Below, one piece after another: positions 7,332 to 14,048 of a stretch of DNA of 29,147 nucleotides. The notes below the pieces were generated by a model. That model searched no databases. It had not been told where the DNA came from and saw nothing but the letters and a program-made list of their open reading frames with translations. Positions within the stretch are counted from its first letter, which is position 1. Each line of letters begins with the position of its first letter. The position numbers were made by a program, and so were the translations under genes. Source of the DNA: Clostridia bacterium (lineage in GTDB: Bacteria > Bacillota > Clostridia > Oscillospirales > Acutalibacteraceae); contig CAAGBN010000030.1 in NCBI GenBank assembly GCA_900768075.1, positions 1-29,147 of the forward strand, read 5' to 3'.

Positions 7332-7462
7332 GTAAGGGATTCGAACAAGGAGGGAGCATACGAAGTATGCGGAAGAAAACAGTCCGGTGGACTGTTTTTG
7401 CCGACGTGGCAACGAGCGAAGCAAGGCGATAGGCACGGCAGTGCCGGACTGAAATCCCTTGC
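7332..7462. mobile_element. multi-hairpin element with ends matching the tRNA T arm
   Basis: An outer 10-bp inverted repeat (GTAAGGGATT at 7332 with AATCCCTTGC at 7453, one G-T pair) encloses four hairpins: 7356-7370 (GCATAC stem), 7376-7398 (AAAACAGTCC stem), 7400-7410 (GCC stem) and 7432-7445 (GGCAC stem). The left end, AGGGATTCGAAC, is the reverse complement of the tRNA T arm, and the right end runs into a copy of the tRNA 3' end. There is no credible ORF. It looks like a small non-autonomous element that uses the tRNA 3' end as its target. The mobile-element label is an inference. Confidence 0.55.
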
Positions 7463-7473
7463 TCTCCGCCAAA
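7453..7473 (+). repeat. 21-nt direct duplication of the tRNA-Ser 3' end
   Basis: This stretch is identical to 7255-7275, which covers the distal T arm, 3' acceptor strand and CCA of tRNA-Ser. The copies are 198 bases apart. This is the arrangement left by site-specific integration into a tRNA gene (attL/attR-like), but the unit between them carries only a terminator and the multi-hairpin element. Confidence 0.85.
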
Positions 7474-7479
7474 GAAATG

Positions 7480-7513
7480 ATACCGATACTTTCAGGCGTC
7501 GGTATATTTTTTA
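7480..7513 (+). terminator. second terminator, after the duplicated tRNA 3' end
   Basis: ATACCGA pairs with TCGGTAT around a 12-base loop, followed by ATTTTTTAT. It has the same position relative to the second tRNA 3'-end copy as the first terminator has to the tRNA. It may be the original tRNA terminator, displaced by the insertion. It could also serve the converging glycosidase gene weakly. Confidence 0.65.
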
Positions 7514-7568
7514 TATTGCTGATTCCAAGTCTGATATACAGTGGAAACTTTATATGCAATCAGTGTAT

Positions 7569-8984
7569 TCACTTCAATATCATTTCTATATTATGAGGCT
7601 TATTGTCCCACTCAATAAACGGATCACTCTCTTTTCCGTCAAGGATAAACTTTTCGATTCTGTTGCCACAGCCACTTACCTTAACCATAAACTCCTGACC
7701 TCTGATTTTAAGTCCGTTGAGTTGTGAGCCTTTCATACTTTCAGGCATACAGGGGGTAAATCTCAATCCTTCTACCTCGGGTTTTATGCCAAAAACGCCA
7801 AAAATTATTGCACCGATATAGCAGGTTGCCGACCAGGTCTGATGTCTGCAGGAGTCCCACTTTTTGCCACTCTGCCAACCACCGAATGCTTTTTTTGTGT
7901 ATGGGGAGTAAATCTCAAAAAGTCTGAACTTGCTTATTCTGAAAAGCTTGGTTATTTTTCTGAGCTCTTCAGAAACAAATCCGTCAATGTCGCTTTTGCC
8001 TGCCGCTTCAATTATCAGTCCGTTGAGGAAGGGCCATATCACATTGTTGTGTCGACCTGGCTTGCTGTAGCTGAAAAGTCCCTCAAAAGGCGGCCAGATT
8101 GATACAGTACCGCTGTCAGAAACAGTGAGATTTTCAAAAACGGTCTGTCTCTTTTCCTCAGGGCAGATGCCGAAGAGTACCGCAAAGGCGTGACCACTGA
8201 GCTCCTGAGAATTATCCGAAGTGCCGTCGGGATAAAGGATATATCTGTATCTTTTAAGTTGGTCGCTCCAAAACGCAGAGTTGATTGCATTTTTCAGCTT
8301 TTCGTGTTGTACCAGAGCTGTGCTTTCTGCGGTATGAATACCCAGATGCGCAGATATCTCACCGTAAATGCGGTAGGCCTCGCAGTAAAGACAGTTGGTG
8401 CTCAGGCACATTATAGTTTCTACTGTCGGATGAGAGGGGGCAAATGAGTCCTTGTTTCCCTGCTGATGACAGCGCAGGGGATAGCCTGCAATGCCATCGT
8501 TGAAGAATGAGCCGCCCACAAACAGTCCGAAGCTTTCATTGAAGCGGTTTTTGCGGTGAGTCTCAAGTGCTCTGCCGATTATGCCGTGCGCAACTCTGAT
8601 AAACTCTTCATCACCTGTAGCGAGATAGTAGTTATATGCGCTGAGAGTCCATACAATCTGATCCCAGGTCTGTACATCGGGCTGAATTATAGGCTGTCCC
8701 TCTTCGTTCAGATTGCAGACCGCAAGCAGAGTGGTGCGAGAGACCTTGGGTTCTATAAAATTCATTGCCTGCCAGGTGTTGATTGAAGCATCACGTGTCC
8801 AGGGGGAATTGTAGTCTTTGCCTGCACGGATCATATATGGGTACTCTAATAAGCCTGTTTCGTTGTATTTCTTATATCTGCAGCGCACGGTGTTGATTTT
8901 TACGGCGTTGTGCACTGCGGCATCAAAGCATCTGACGATATCAGTGTCGGGAGATGAAAGCTTCAGTGAAGATTTAAAGCTCAT
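7569..8984 (-). CDS. six-hairpin (alpha/alpha)6-fold glycosidase, family uncertain
   Basis: This 471-residue protein has the features of an (alpha/alpha)6-barrel glycosidase: an N-terminal SPWTRDASINTW block (about 60-70), repeated helical hairpins, a central QELSGHAFAVLFG helix, GRHNNVIWPFLNG, GGWQSGKKWDSCRHQTWSATCYIGAI, and a C-terminal beta-rich tail (GLRFTPCMPESMKG) like that of GH78, GH94 and GH63 enzymes. I cannot place it in one GH family or name the catalytic residues. No signal peptide is seen, so it is probably cytoplasmic. The ATG at 8984 was chosen over a start at 9032 because a perfect AGGAGG sits just upstream of it. A weak promoter (TTTACT, 17 bases, TATTCT) precedes it. It probably belongs to the glycan-degrading set with GH4 and GH27. 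Confidence 0.82.
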   Translation of the reverse strand: MSFKSSLKLSSPDTDIVRCFDAAVHNAVKINTVRCRYKKYNETGLLEYPYMIRAGKDYNSPWTRDASINTWQAMNFIEPKVSRTTLLAVCNLNEEGQPIIQPDVQTWDQIVWTLSAYNYYLATGDEEFIRVAHGIIGRALETHRKNRFNESFGLFVGGSFFNDGIAGYPLRCHQQGNKDSFAPSHPTVETIMCLSTNCLYCEAYRIYGEISAHLGIHTAESTALVQHEKLKNAINSAFWSDQLKRYRYILYPDGTSDNSQELSGHAFAVLFGICPEEKRQTVFENLTVSDSGTVSIWPPFEGLFSYSKPGRHNNVIWPFLNGLIIEAAGKSDIDGFVSEELRKITKLFRISKFRLFEIYSPYTKKAFGGWQSGKKWDSCRHQTWSATCYIGAIIFGVFGIKPEVEGLRFTPCMPESMKGSQLNGLKIRGQEFMVKVSGCGNRIEKFILDGKESDPFIEWDNKPHNIEMILK

Positions 8985-9118
8985 ACTTATCCTCCTTGCA
9001 GACAGTTTTCTTTGTGATTTACAGAATAACACAAAACCGACAGTAAGTAAAAAAAAACAAATTTTTTATCACAATATAAAATCATAAGAAAGCGTTTCGA
9101 ACAGGAAGAGCGAAGTGC

Positions 9119-9148
9119 TTAAAAAAGAGGCTGTGTCGACACAACCTC
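9119..9148 (-). terminator. rho-independent terminator of the ceramidase-like gene
   Basis: On the minus strand GAGGTTGTGT pairs with ACACAGCCTC (one mismatch) around a 2-base loop, or a tighter stem with 4-base loop, followed by TTTTTT. It begins nine bases after the stop at 9157. Confidence 0.85.
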
Positions 9149-9156
9149 GTTGTTTA

Positions 9157-10608
9157 TTATTTGTATTCATTAATCAACTCTGCAAATGCTCTTGAAATTG
9201 TGGATGCTGTTTTGGGTCCTACGGAAATCATTTCGTGTGATTCCTTTGGGTTGTAATCATTATCGGGAACTATGTAGCCCAAAGCATCATTGCAAAGACC
9301 GAATGTGAGCACGTGATCGTCAGCATCGAAGTATGTTTTCAGTGCAGCTTCGGGATATTCTGTGCCGTTGAAAGATTCTTCAGCTGAATAGAAACCGCCG
9401 TAAATAATTTCGGGGAAGGCTTCACCGGGCATCATAAGAATTTTGATGTTTTCACCAATCTGACAGTAACCGATTTCTGATGTCATTTTGATTGTACCGT
9501 CATCGGAATAACCCTTTGCACTTGTTATTCCTGTTCTTTCAACAAGCTTGAAAATAAAGTTGTCAACTGTAACCTCGAACTGTCTGTGAGCAACGTTGAG
9601 AATAGGAGCAACGGGCTCGGCCTTTTTTATAAGCTCAGCAAAAACATCTGCAATCTTTGTGCCGTACTGTGTGATTCTTTCAACATCTGTCTCGCCTGTA
9701 ATACCGTTTGCTTCATTGAGACTGCCGTGAATTGTGCCACCGATTGCACCCTGGATAAACATAAAGTCAGCACCATACTTTTCTTCTACAGCCCTGGAGA
9801 GATAGAAGGGATAATCAGCAGAAATTTTTGTGTTTGCCCATTCGATATATACCGGGTGTGCACCAAAGTTTGTAATAAAGATTTCTCTCTTTGTACTGTC
9901 ATCGGGAACAAATCTGAAAAGATGGATATTTCTGTCGTAGGATTCGGGGCCTCTGCCGTCATAGAAGAGATGACCGTAATCGTCACTGCCGTAGTAAAGA
10001 GTACCCTCACTGCGAGTTTCATAAGCTGTTCTGATTGCATCAGCTGTTTTTTCGACAAGTGCATTCATATACTTCTCGTTTTTACCCGTCTGAGGAAGAG
10101 TACCCCAGATGCCCTGTGTGTCAACAGCGGTGTGTGTATGTGTAACGCCAACGTTAACACTGACAATGCCGTCAGTACCAAGAATGTCGGACAGCTTTTC
10201 TCTGATGAGCTTTACATCGTTGTTCATAAGACCGATTGCATCTATGTATGCAAAAGCGATAGCGCCTCTGCCTGAATTATCGTCAAGGACAACTGCCTTT
10301 GTCCATAATTCATCAATAACACCTGTTGCTGACTGAGCGGGAAACTTGAGATAACCGCCGAGATAATAGTATTCCTTGTCATAATCGTCGGGAGTGAGTT
10401 CATTTTTTGCAAAGCCAACGCTCCATTTATCGGAAACGGGATCGTTAATAAAGATATCTGTACCTGAAAGGAAATTGGATGTAAAGTCGATGGTTTCTTT
10501 CTTATCAAAGCCAATACCTGTACCGCTCTGAAAAACTGCGGTAAGAAGCAAGGTCATACCTGTGATAAGAGCTGTCATACTTCTGATAATACCTGTGATT
10601 ACATTCAT
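9157..10608 (-). CDS. neutral/alkaline ceramidase-like hydrolase, exported
   Basis: This 483-residue protein matches the neutral/alkaline non-lysosomal ceramidase family. It has the N-terminal GFAKNELTP strand, the zinc site VTHTHTAVDTQG at about 155-166, NFGAHPVYIEW at about 250 with the second zinc His, and FIQGAIGGTIHGS. Known members cleave the N-acyl bond of ceramide with one zinc ion. Many bacterial homologues are annotated this way without proof, so the true substrate may be another N-acyl lipid or amide. An N-terminal hydrophobic segment (about 5-28) suggests a signal peptide or membrane anchor. The protein lacks most of the C-terminal immunoglobulin-like domain of longer relatives. 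GGAGGTG lies six bases before the ATG. It is monocistronic, with its own promoter and terminator. Confidence 0.85.
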   Translation of the reverse strand: MNVITGIIRSMTALITGMTLLLTAVFQSGTGIGFDKKETIDFTSNFLSGTDIFINDPVSDKWSVGFAKNELTPDDYDKEYYYLGGYLKFPAQSATGVIDELWTKAVVLDDNSGRGAIAFAYIDAIGLMNNDVKLIREKLSDILGTDGIVSVNVGVTHTHTAVDTQGIWGTLPQTGKNEKYMNALVEKTADAIRTAYETRSEGTLYYGSDDYGHLFYDGRGPESYDRNIHLFRFVPDDSTKREIFITNFGAHPVYIEWANTKISADYPFYLSRAVEEKYGADFMFIQGAIGGTIHGSLNEANGITGETDVERITQYGTKIADVFAELIKKAEPVAPILNVAHRQFEVTVDNFIFKLVERTGITSAKGYSDDGTIKMTSEIGYCQIGENIKILMMPGEAFPEIIYGGFYSAEESFNGTEYPEAALKTYFDADDHVLTFGLCNDALGYIVPDNDYNPKESHEMISVGPKTASTISRAFAELINEYK

Positions 10609-10638
10609 ATTTTACACCTCCGTAGTGATTGTAACTCA

Positions 10639-10667
10639 ATTATATATTATCCTATGGAAAAACACAA
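10639..10667 (-). promoter_or_regulatory. predicted promoter of the ceramidase-like gene
   Basis: On the minus strand TTGTGT, a 17-base spacer and a perfect TATAAT lie about 30 bases before the ATG. The -35 box is weak. Confidence 0.55.
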
Positions 10668-10744
10668 GAGTAAAAGGAAATTAATAGGTAGTAAATAGAA
10701 AAGTATAATATCAGAAAAATAAAGTAACTATGGTAACAATACAT

Positions 10745-10776
10745 AATAAAACACCCCTGACTTTTTGTCGGGGTGT
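10745..10776 (-). terminator. rho-independent terminator of the MBL-fold gene
   Basis: On the minus strand ACACCCCGAC pairs with GTCAGGGGTGT (one bulged A) around AAAAA, followed by TTTATTATG. It lies about 48 bases after the stop at 10824. The intervening bases hold a small GAGC-AAAA-GCTC hairpin without a U-tract. Confidence 0.75.
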
Positions 10777-10823
10777 AATACAATTATATAAAAGCTGTTT
10801 TTTTATGTCTGCAGAGCTTTTGC

Positions 10824-11594
10824 TCAGAGCTCAATAGCCTTGCAGATTTCAGGAATAATAAATTCTATATCGGGATGATTCTTCTTTGTCACCTTTCTGA
10901 GTCTTTCAACACTGACTTCTCTTGTAACTGGAGGGAAAGCATCATCAAAATGGTCAACGAAGATTTTTTTAGGCTTATATCTGTCTATGAATGCCTTTGT
11001 CTTTTCGGGAACAAATATACTGCCACCGTTGGCAAGAACGAGAAGGTCTATATCATCGGGATAAACCTCACCCGGGTACTCACGGAATGAGCCTGTAAGG
11101 AAAATCTTTTTACCCTCAGCTTCAATCTCAAAAGCAACTATTTCTCCGCCTTCGGGCATTTTGCGATTCATATAGCCCTGCCAAAGCAGACGGGGGAACA
11201 TCATAATACCTTTAGGGAAAACAGAAAGAATGTATAAGGGGTCAAAAACTATATGTCTGAATCGACGGGGACAAATGGTAAACTTGCCTATTCTGATTTC
11301 ATCGTCAGGCTTGAAGATTTTAATGCGCTCCTCAGGTACACCTTTACCCATAAGTGTTTCCTTTGGTGTCTGAGTGCAATAAACAGGAACTGTTTTATCA
11401 ATCTTGACAAGATCGGGGATGCTGTATATGTGATCGAAATGTCCATGAGTGACTAAAACTGCATCAAATCCCGTAAAGCCTTCAATGGGAGTGGTTTCTA
11501 TTCGCTTGTTCATTCTTACAAAGGGGTCAAAAAGCAACTTGGTTTCTCCGTCATCAATGCCGATAGTTGCTGTTCCGTACCATGTAATCTTCAT
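10824..11594 (-). CDS. metallo-beta-lactamase-fold metal-dependent hydrolase
   Basis: This 256-residue cytoplasmic protein has the metallo-beta-lactamase fold: an N-terminal MKITWYGTATIGI strand, the H50-G-H52-F-D54-H55 metal motif, a later RFRHIVFD block, GSFREYPGEV, and FVDHFDD near the C-terminus, which may give the last His ligand. The arrangement resembles the L-ascorbate-6-phosphate lactonase (UlaG)/UPF0173 type more than true beta-lactamases, but the substrate is not identifiable. A 30-residue insertion (about 120-150, rich in F, P and L) may form a hydrophobic cap. GAAAGG is a modest RBS about nine bases before the ATG. It is monocistronic between its own promoter and terminator. Confidence 0.88.
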   Translation of the reverse strand: MKITWYGTATIGIDDGETKLLFDPFVRMNKRIETTPIEGFTGFDAVLVTHGHFDHIYSIPDLVKIDKTVPVYCTQTPKETLMGKGVPEERIKIFKPDDEIRIGKFTICPRRFRHIVFDPLYILSVFPKGIMMFPRLLWQGYMNRKMPEGGEIVAFEIEAEGKKIFLTGSFREYPGEVYPDDIDLLVLANGGSIFVPEKTKAFIDRYKPKKIFVDHFDDAFPPVTREVSVERLRKVTKKNHPDIEFIIPEICKAIEL

Positions 11595-11642
11595 ATTAAA
11601 CGACCTTTCATAATGTTATTTTAAAAATTTCTCCGTAGTTTC

Positions 11643-11671
11643 ATTTTAGCATATATTATTTCGAAAAGCAA
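11643..11671 (-). promoter_or_regulatory. predicted promoter of the MBL-fold gene
   Basis: On the minus strand TTGCTT, a 17-base spacer and TAAAAT lie about 50 bases before the ATG. It is divergent from the adhesin promoter at 11742. Confidence 0.6.
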
Positions 11672-11741
11672 TTAAATAGAGCAATATATAAACTGTTATC
11701 CGTCATTGTCCTGTGAAGAAGATGCACAGATATAAAAACAG

Positions 11742-11770
11742 TTGCATTTTGTATACATTTGTGGTAGAAT
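11742..11770 (+). promoter_or_regulatory. predicted promoter of the thioester adhesin gene
   Basis: TTGCAT, a 17-base spacer and TAGAAT lie 41 bases upstream of the ATG at 11812. Confidence 0.6.
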
Positions 11771-11811
11771 TAGCCGGTAAAAACTATTCAACCTATGAAG
11801 AGGTGTTTATT

Positions 11812-13689
11812 ATGAAAAAACTTTTTTCTTTCATAATGGTACTTGTCCTTGTGGTCACTTCAGTGCCGACGTTTGTTTTTGCCGCTGAAGATGTTACTGC
11901 TTCTCAGGTAGAGGAAATGCTCAAAGGCATTGACTCTCTTAAGCAGATGCAGGATAAAAGAAGTTCATATACTGCCAGCGGTCATTATGACCTTAATACA
12001 ACAAATGCTGCTGTTATAACTAAGCACGAGACTGCCCGTAACGGATATGAAACTTATTTATCTGAGATGTTTGCTAAAAGGGCAGAGGCTCAGAAAGCTT
12101 ACGAAGCATTAAGCAACGAGGAAAAAGAACAGCTTGATCCAAGCCTTGTTGCCAAGCTCAGCAACGAATTATCTGCAACTTTGATTACGGGAGAGTTTGA
12201 TGTTACTCCCCGTGATGATGAATATAATTTTGAGGCTGTTAAGGTTGGCACCGGATTTGCATATGAGGTCAGCAACTATATGGTTTCAGGCAGTATTCCT
12301 CAGACCTTTGTGCTTGTTGATACTTCTGACGGTGCAACAACCTGGTCTCCTGACGGTGAGTATGCTTACGGTGAGAGCAATTATATTGTAACTTACTGCT
12401 GTGATAAGGAAACAGGTATCGAATACGGCACTGACTATAAACGTGTAAACCTTGAGGACAGTAATTATTTTGATGCAGATGAAGCTCAGCATATCAGAGC
12501 TGTGCTTGAAAATTCATATCCTTTCATCTCAATGAGTGAGATGAAGGAGAGACTTAAGGCAGGCGGTCTGGATGCAGAGTTCGTTGACAGTCTCAACCGT
12601 TCTGATCTGATTGCTGCAGTGCAGATGACAGTATGGTCATATGCAAACATAAATGATGCCGCTGCAAACGGACTTTCATATTTCGCATCAATAGATATAC
12701 CGAAAAACCGAAATATTTATTTCAATCCTCTTCGTGATTTCACCTGTGAAATATGGGAGTGGTTACCCGGCAAAAAGCAGAGAAGCTTTGATGCAGATGC
12801 TCTCTACAGAGTCAATACTCTTGCTGAGTATCTCTGCAATTTAAAGGCTGTGGAAGCACCCGACGAGCAGGTTATCATTTCAAATATTGAGATTCTCAAA
12901 ACCAAGCTTGCAGAGCACGGTGATGGCTCCTACGATCTTACAGTGCTTATCAGCGTCAACGGTGCAATACTTCCCAACGACGATGTGGACATTATAGTTT
13001 CAAGCTACAGTGAAAATGAAGACGGCAGTATAAACACAACTTCTGCTCATTCTATAGATGCAGTTTCAGGTCAGATTACATATAAAACAGTTGTCAACAC
13101 CAGGGATGCCGATACAATCAAGGTTGAGGTCAAGGGTGTCCAGGATCTTCCCCGAGGTGTATATTTCTATGACCCTGAGGGTGGTCGAGATTCTTCTCAG
13201 TCACTTGTTGGTATTGCAGAAGGTAAAACAGCAGTACACACTGAAAGTGAATTTACCTTCACTCCTGATATAGAAATAACACCTGTTGAGCCTGATGAGC
13301 CTGAAGCTGATATTCCCGAATCAATAAGAAAGCACTATATTGTATTCGGTAAGACCGAAAAAATCGGTTGGTACAGCGTATCACTCGATGGTGGTGAAAG
13401 CTTTATGCCTGTCTTCGGCAACTCAAATCTCGAAGTGCCTGAGGGTACGGAAATGATTATCAAGGCTAACGATGTTTTCGGTGATCCGTTTACATTCTAT
13501 GTAAACGGTGCTGCTGTTACTCCTGACGAAAACGGCTATATAAGAATTACAGTTGACGGCTTTATGCTCATTGGTGCTCTCGGTATTCCTGTTGTGGCGC
13601 CTGATGTAGAAGAGTCACTCAACTTTTTGCAGAAGATTGCAAAGGCTATTAAAGATTTTTTTAACTGGGTTGCAAGTTGGTTTAAATGA
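11812..13689 (+). CDS. thioester-domain (TED/TQXA-type) surface adhesin
   Basis: This 625-residue exported protein has a signal peptide (MKKLFSFIMVLVLVVTSVPTF, cleaved near FAA). A helical region spans about 25-120. A Cys-Gln thioester domain spans about 125-290, with the Cys motif YCCD (probably Cys196) and Gln271 in AAVQMTVW, a variant of the TQxA motif. Such domains form an internal Cys-Gln thioester that can bind covalently to host amines. A beta-rich domain with LPRGVYFYDPEGGRD follows, then a Pro/Glu linker, then residues 507-625, a module about 74% identical by hand alignment to the C-terminus of the 14049 protein, ending in an amphipathic helix (SWFK). No LPXTG motif or membrane tail is present. 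ATG at 11812 was chosen because AGAGGTG and the signal peptide follow that start, not the in-frame ATG at 11713. Confidence 0.88.
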   Translation: MKKLFSFIMVLVLVVTSVPTFVFAAEDVTASQVEEMLKGIDSLKQMQDKRSSYTASGHYDLNTTNAAVITKHETARNGYETYLSEMFAKRAEAQKAYEALSNEEKEQLDPSLVAKLSNELSATLITGEFDVTPRDDEYNFEAVKVGTGFAYEVSNYMVSGSIPQTFVLVDTSDGATTWSPDGEYAYGESNYIVTYCCDKETGIEYGTDYKRVNLEDSNYFDADEAQHIRAVLENSYPFISMSEMKERLKAGGLDAEFVDSLNRSDLIAAVQMTVWSYANINDAAANGLSYFASIDIPKNRNIYFNPLRDFTCEIWEWLPGKKQRSFDADALYRVNTLAEYLCNLKAVEAPDEQVIISNIEILKTKLAEHGDGSYDLTVLISVNGAILPNDDVDIIVSSYSENEDGSINTTSAHSIDAVSGQITYKTVVNTRDADTIKVEVKGVQDLPRGVYFYDPEGGRDSSQSLVGIAEGKTAVHTESEFTFTPDIEITPVEPDEPEADIPESIRKHYIVFGKTEKIGWYSVSLDGGESFMPVFGNSNLEVPEGTEMIIKANDVFGDPFTFYVNGAAVTPDENGYIRITVDGFMLIGALGIPVVAPDVEESLNFLQKIAKAIKDFFNWVASWFK

Positions 13690-13704
13690 TTTTTAGATAA
13701 GTAT

Positions 13705-13740
13705 AAACTCTCATCCTTTGTAAGGATGGGAGTTTTGTTT
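13705..13740 (+). terminator. rho-independent terminator of the thioester adhesin
   Basis: A 14-bp stem (AAACTCTCATCCTT with AAGGATGGGAGTTT, one G-T pair) with a 3-base loop is followed by TTTTGTTT. Confidence 0.9.
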
Positions 13741-13972
13741 GAAATTGATAATTCAGTTGAAAAATAAAAAAGCATCAAATAATTCCTGAAATTTATGTAG
13801 ACAGCGATATTTTTTTGCTTTTGGCAGTACAAACATAGTTTGCTGATAAGATTTAGATAAAATAATGTGCATCACTTTTGATTCTCTTGTTGCATTGTTG
13901 AAAAAAACTGGTTTTCTTTTTTAATTAATTATTAAAAGTGATTAAAAAGGCTCTGATTATTGGAAAAATTTG
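13741..13972. other. AT-rich intergenic region, nothing recognised
   Basis: About 230 bases between the adhesin terminator and the next promoter are AT-rich with many short poly-A and poly-T runs. I see no ORF with an RBS, no hairpin of note and no repeat shared with the rest of the window. Confidence 0.6.
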
Positions 13973-14001
13973 TTGATTTAAGAAAACTTATATGCTATAT
14001 T
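13973..14001 (+). promoter_or_regulatory. predicted promoter of the large LRR/Ig-like surface gene
   Basis: TTGATT, a 17-base spacer and TATATT lie 47 bases upstream of the ATG at 14049. Confidence 0.7.
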
Positions 14002-14048
14002 GTACCCGTGAAGTTGCGTAAACTTTAATTTTCAAAGGAGAACTATTT

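Noticed and set aside
7162..7359. 65-codon minus-strand frame across the tRNA (GIRTLE...ISNRAPS)
   Set aside because: This is the antisense of tRNA-Ser, a well-known source of spurious annotated proteins.
9586..10275. 229-codon plus-strand open frame
   Set aside because: It lies wholly antisense to the ceramidase-like gene, has no RBS, and its translation (Cys- and Val-rich) is a frame shadow.
10824..11594. Antibiotic-resistance beta-lactamase
   Set aside because: Only the fold and HxHxDH motif match; no signal peptide and the layout is that of UlaG/UPF0173-like hydrolases.
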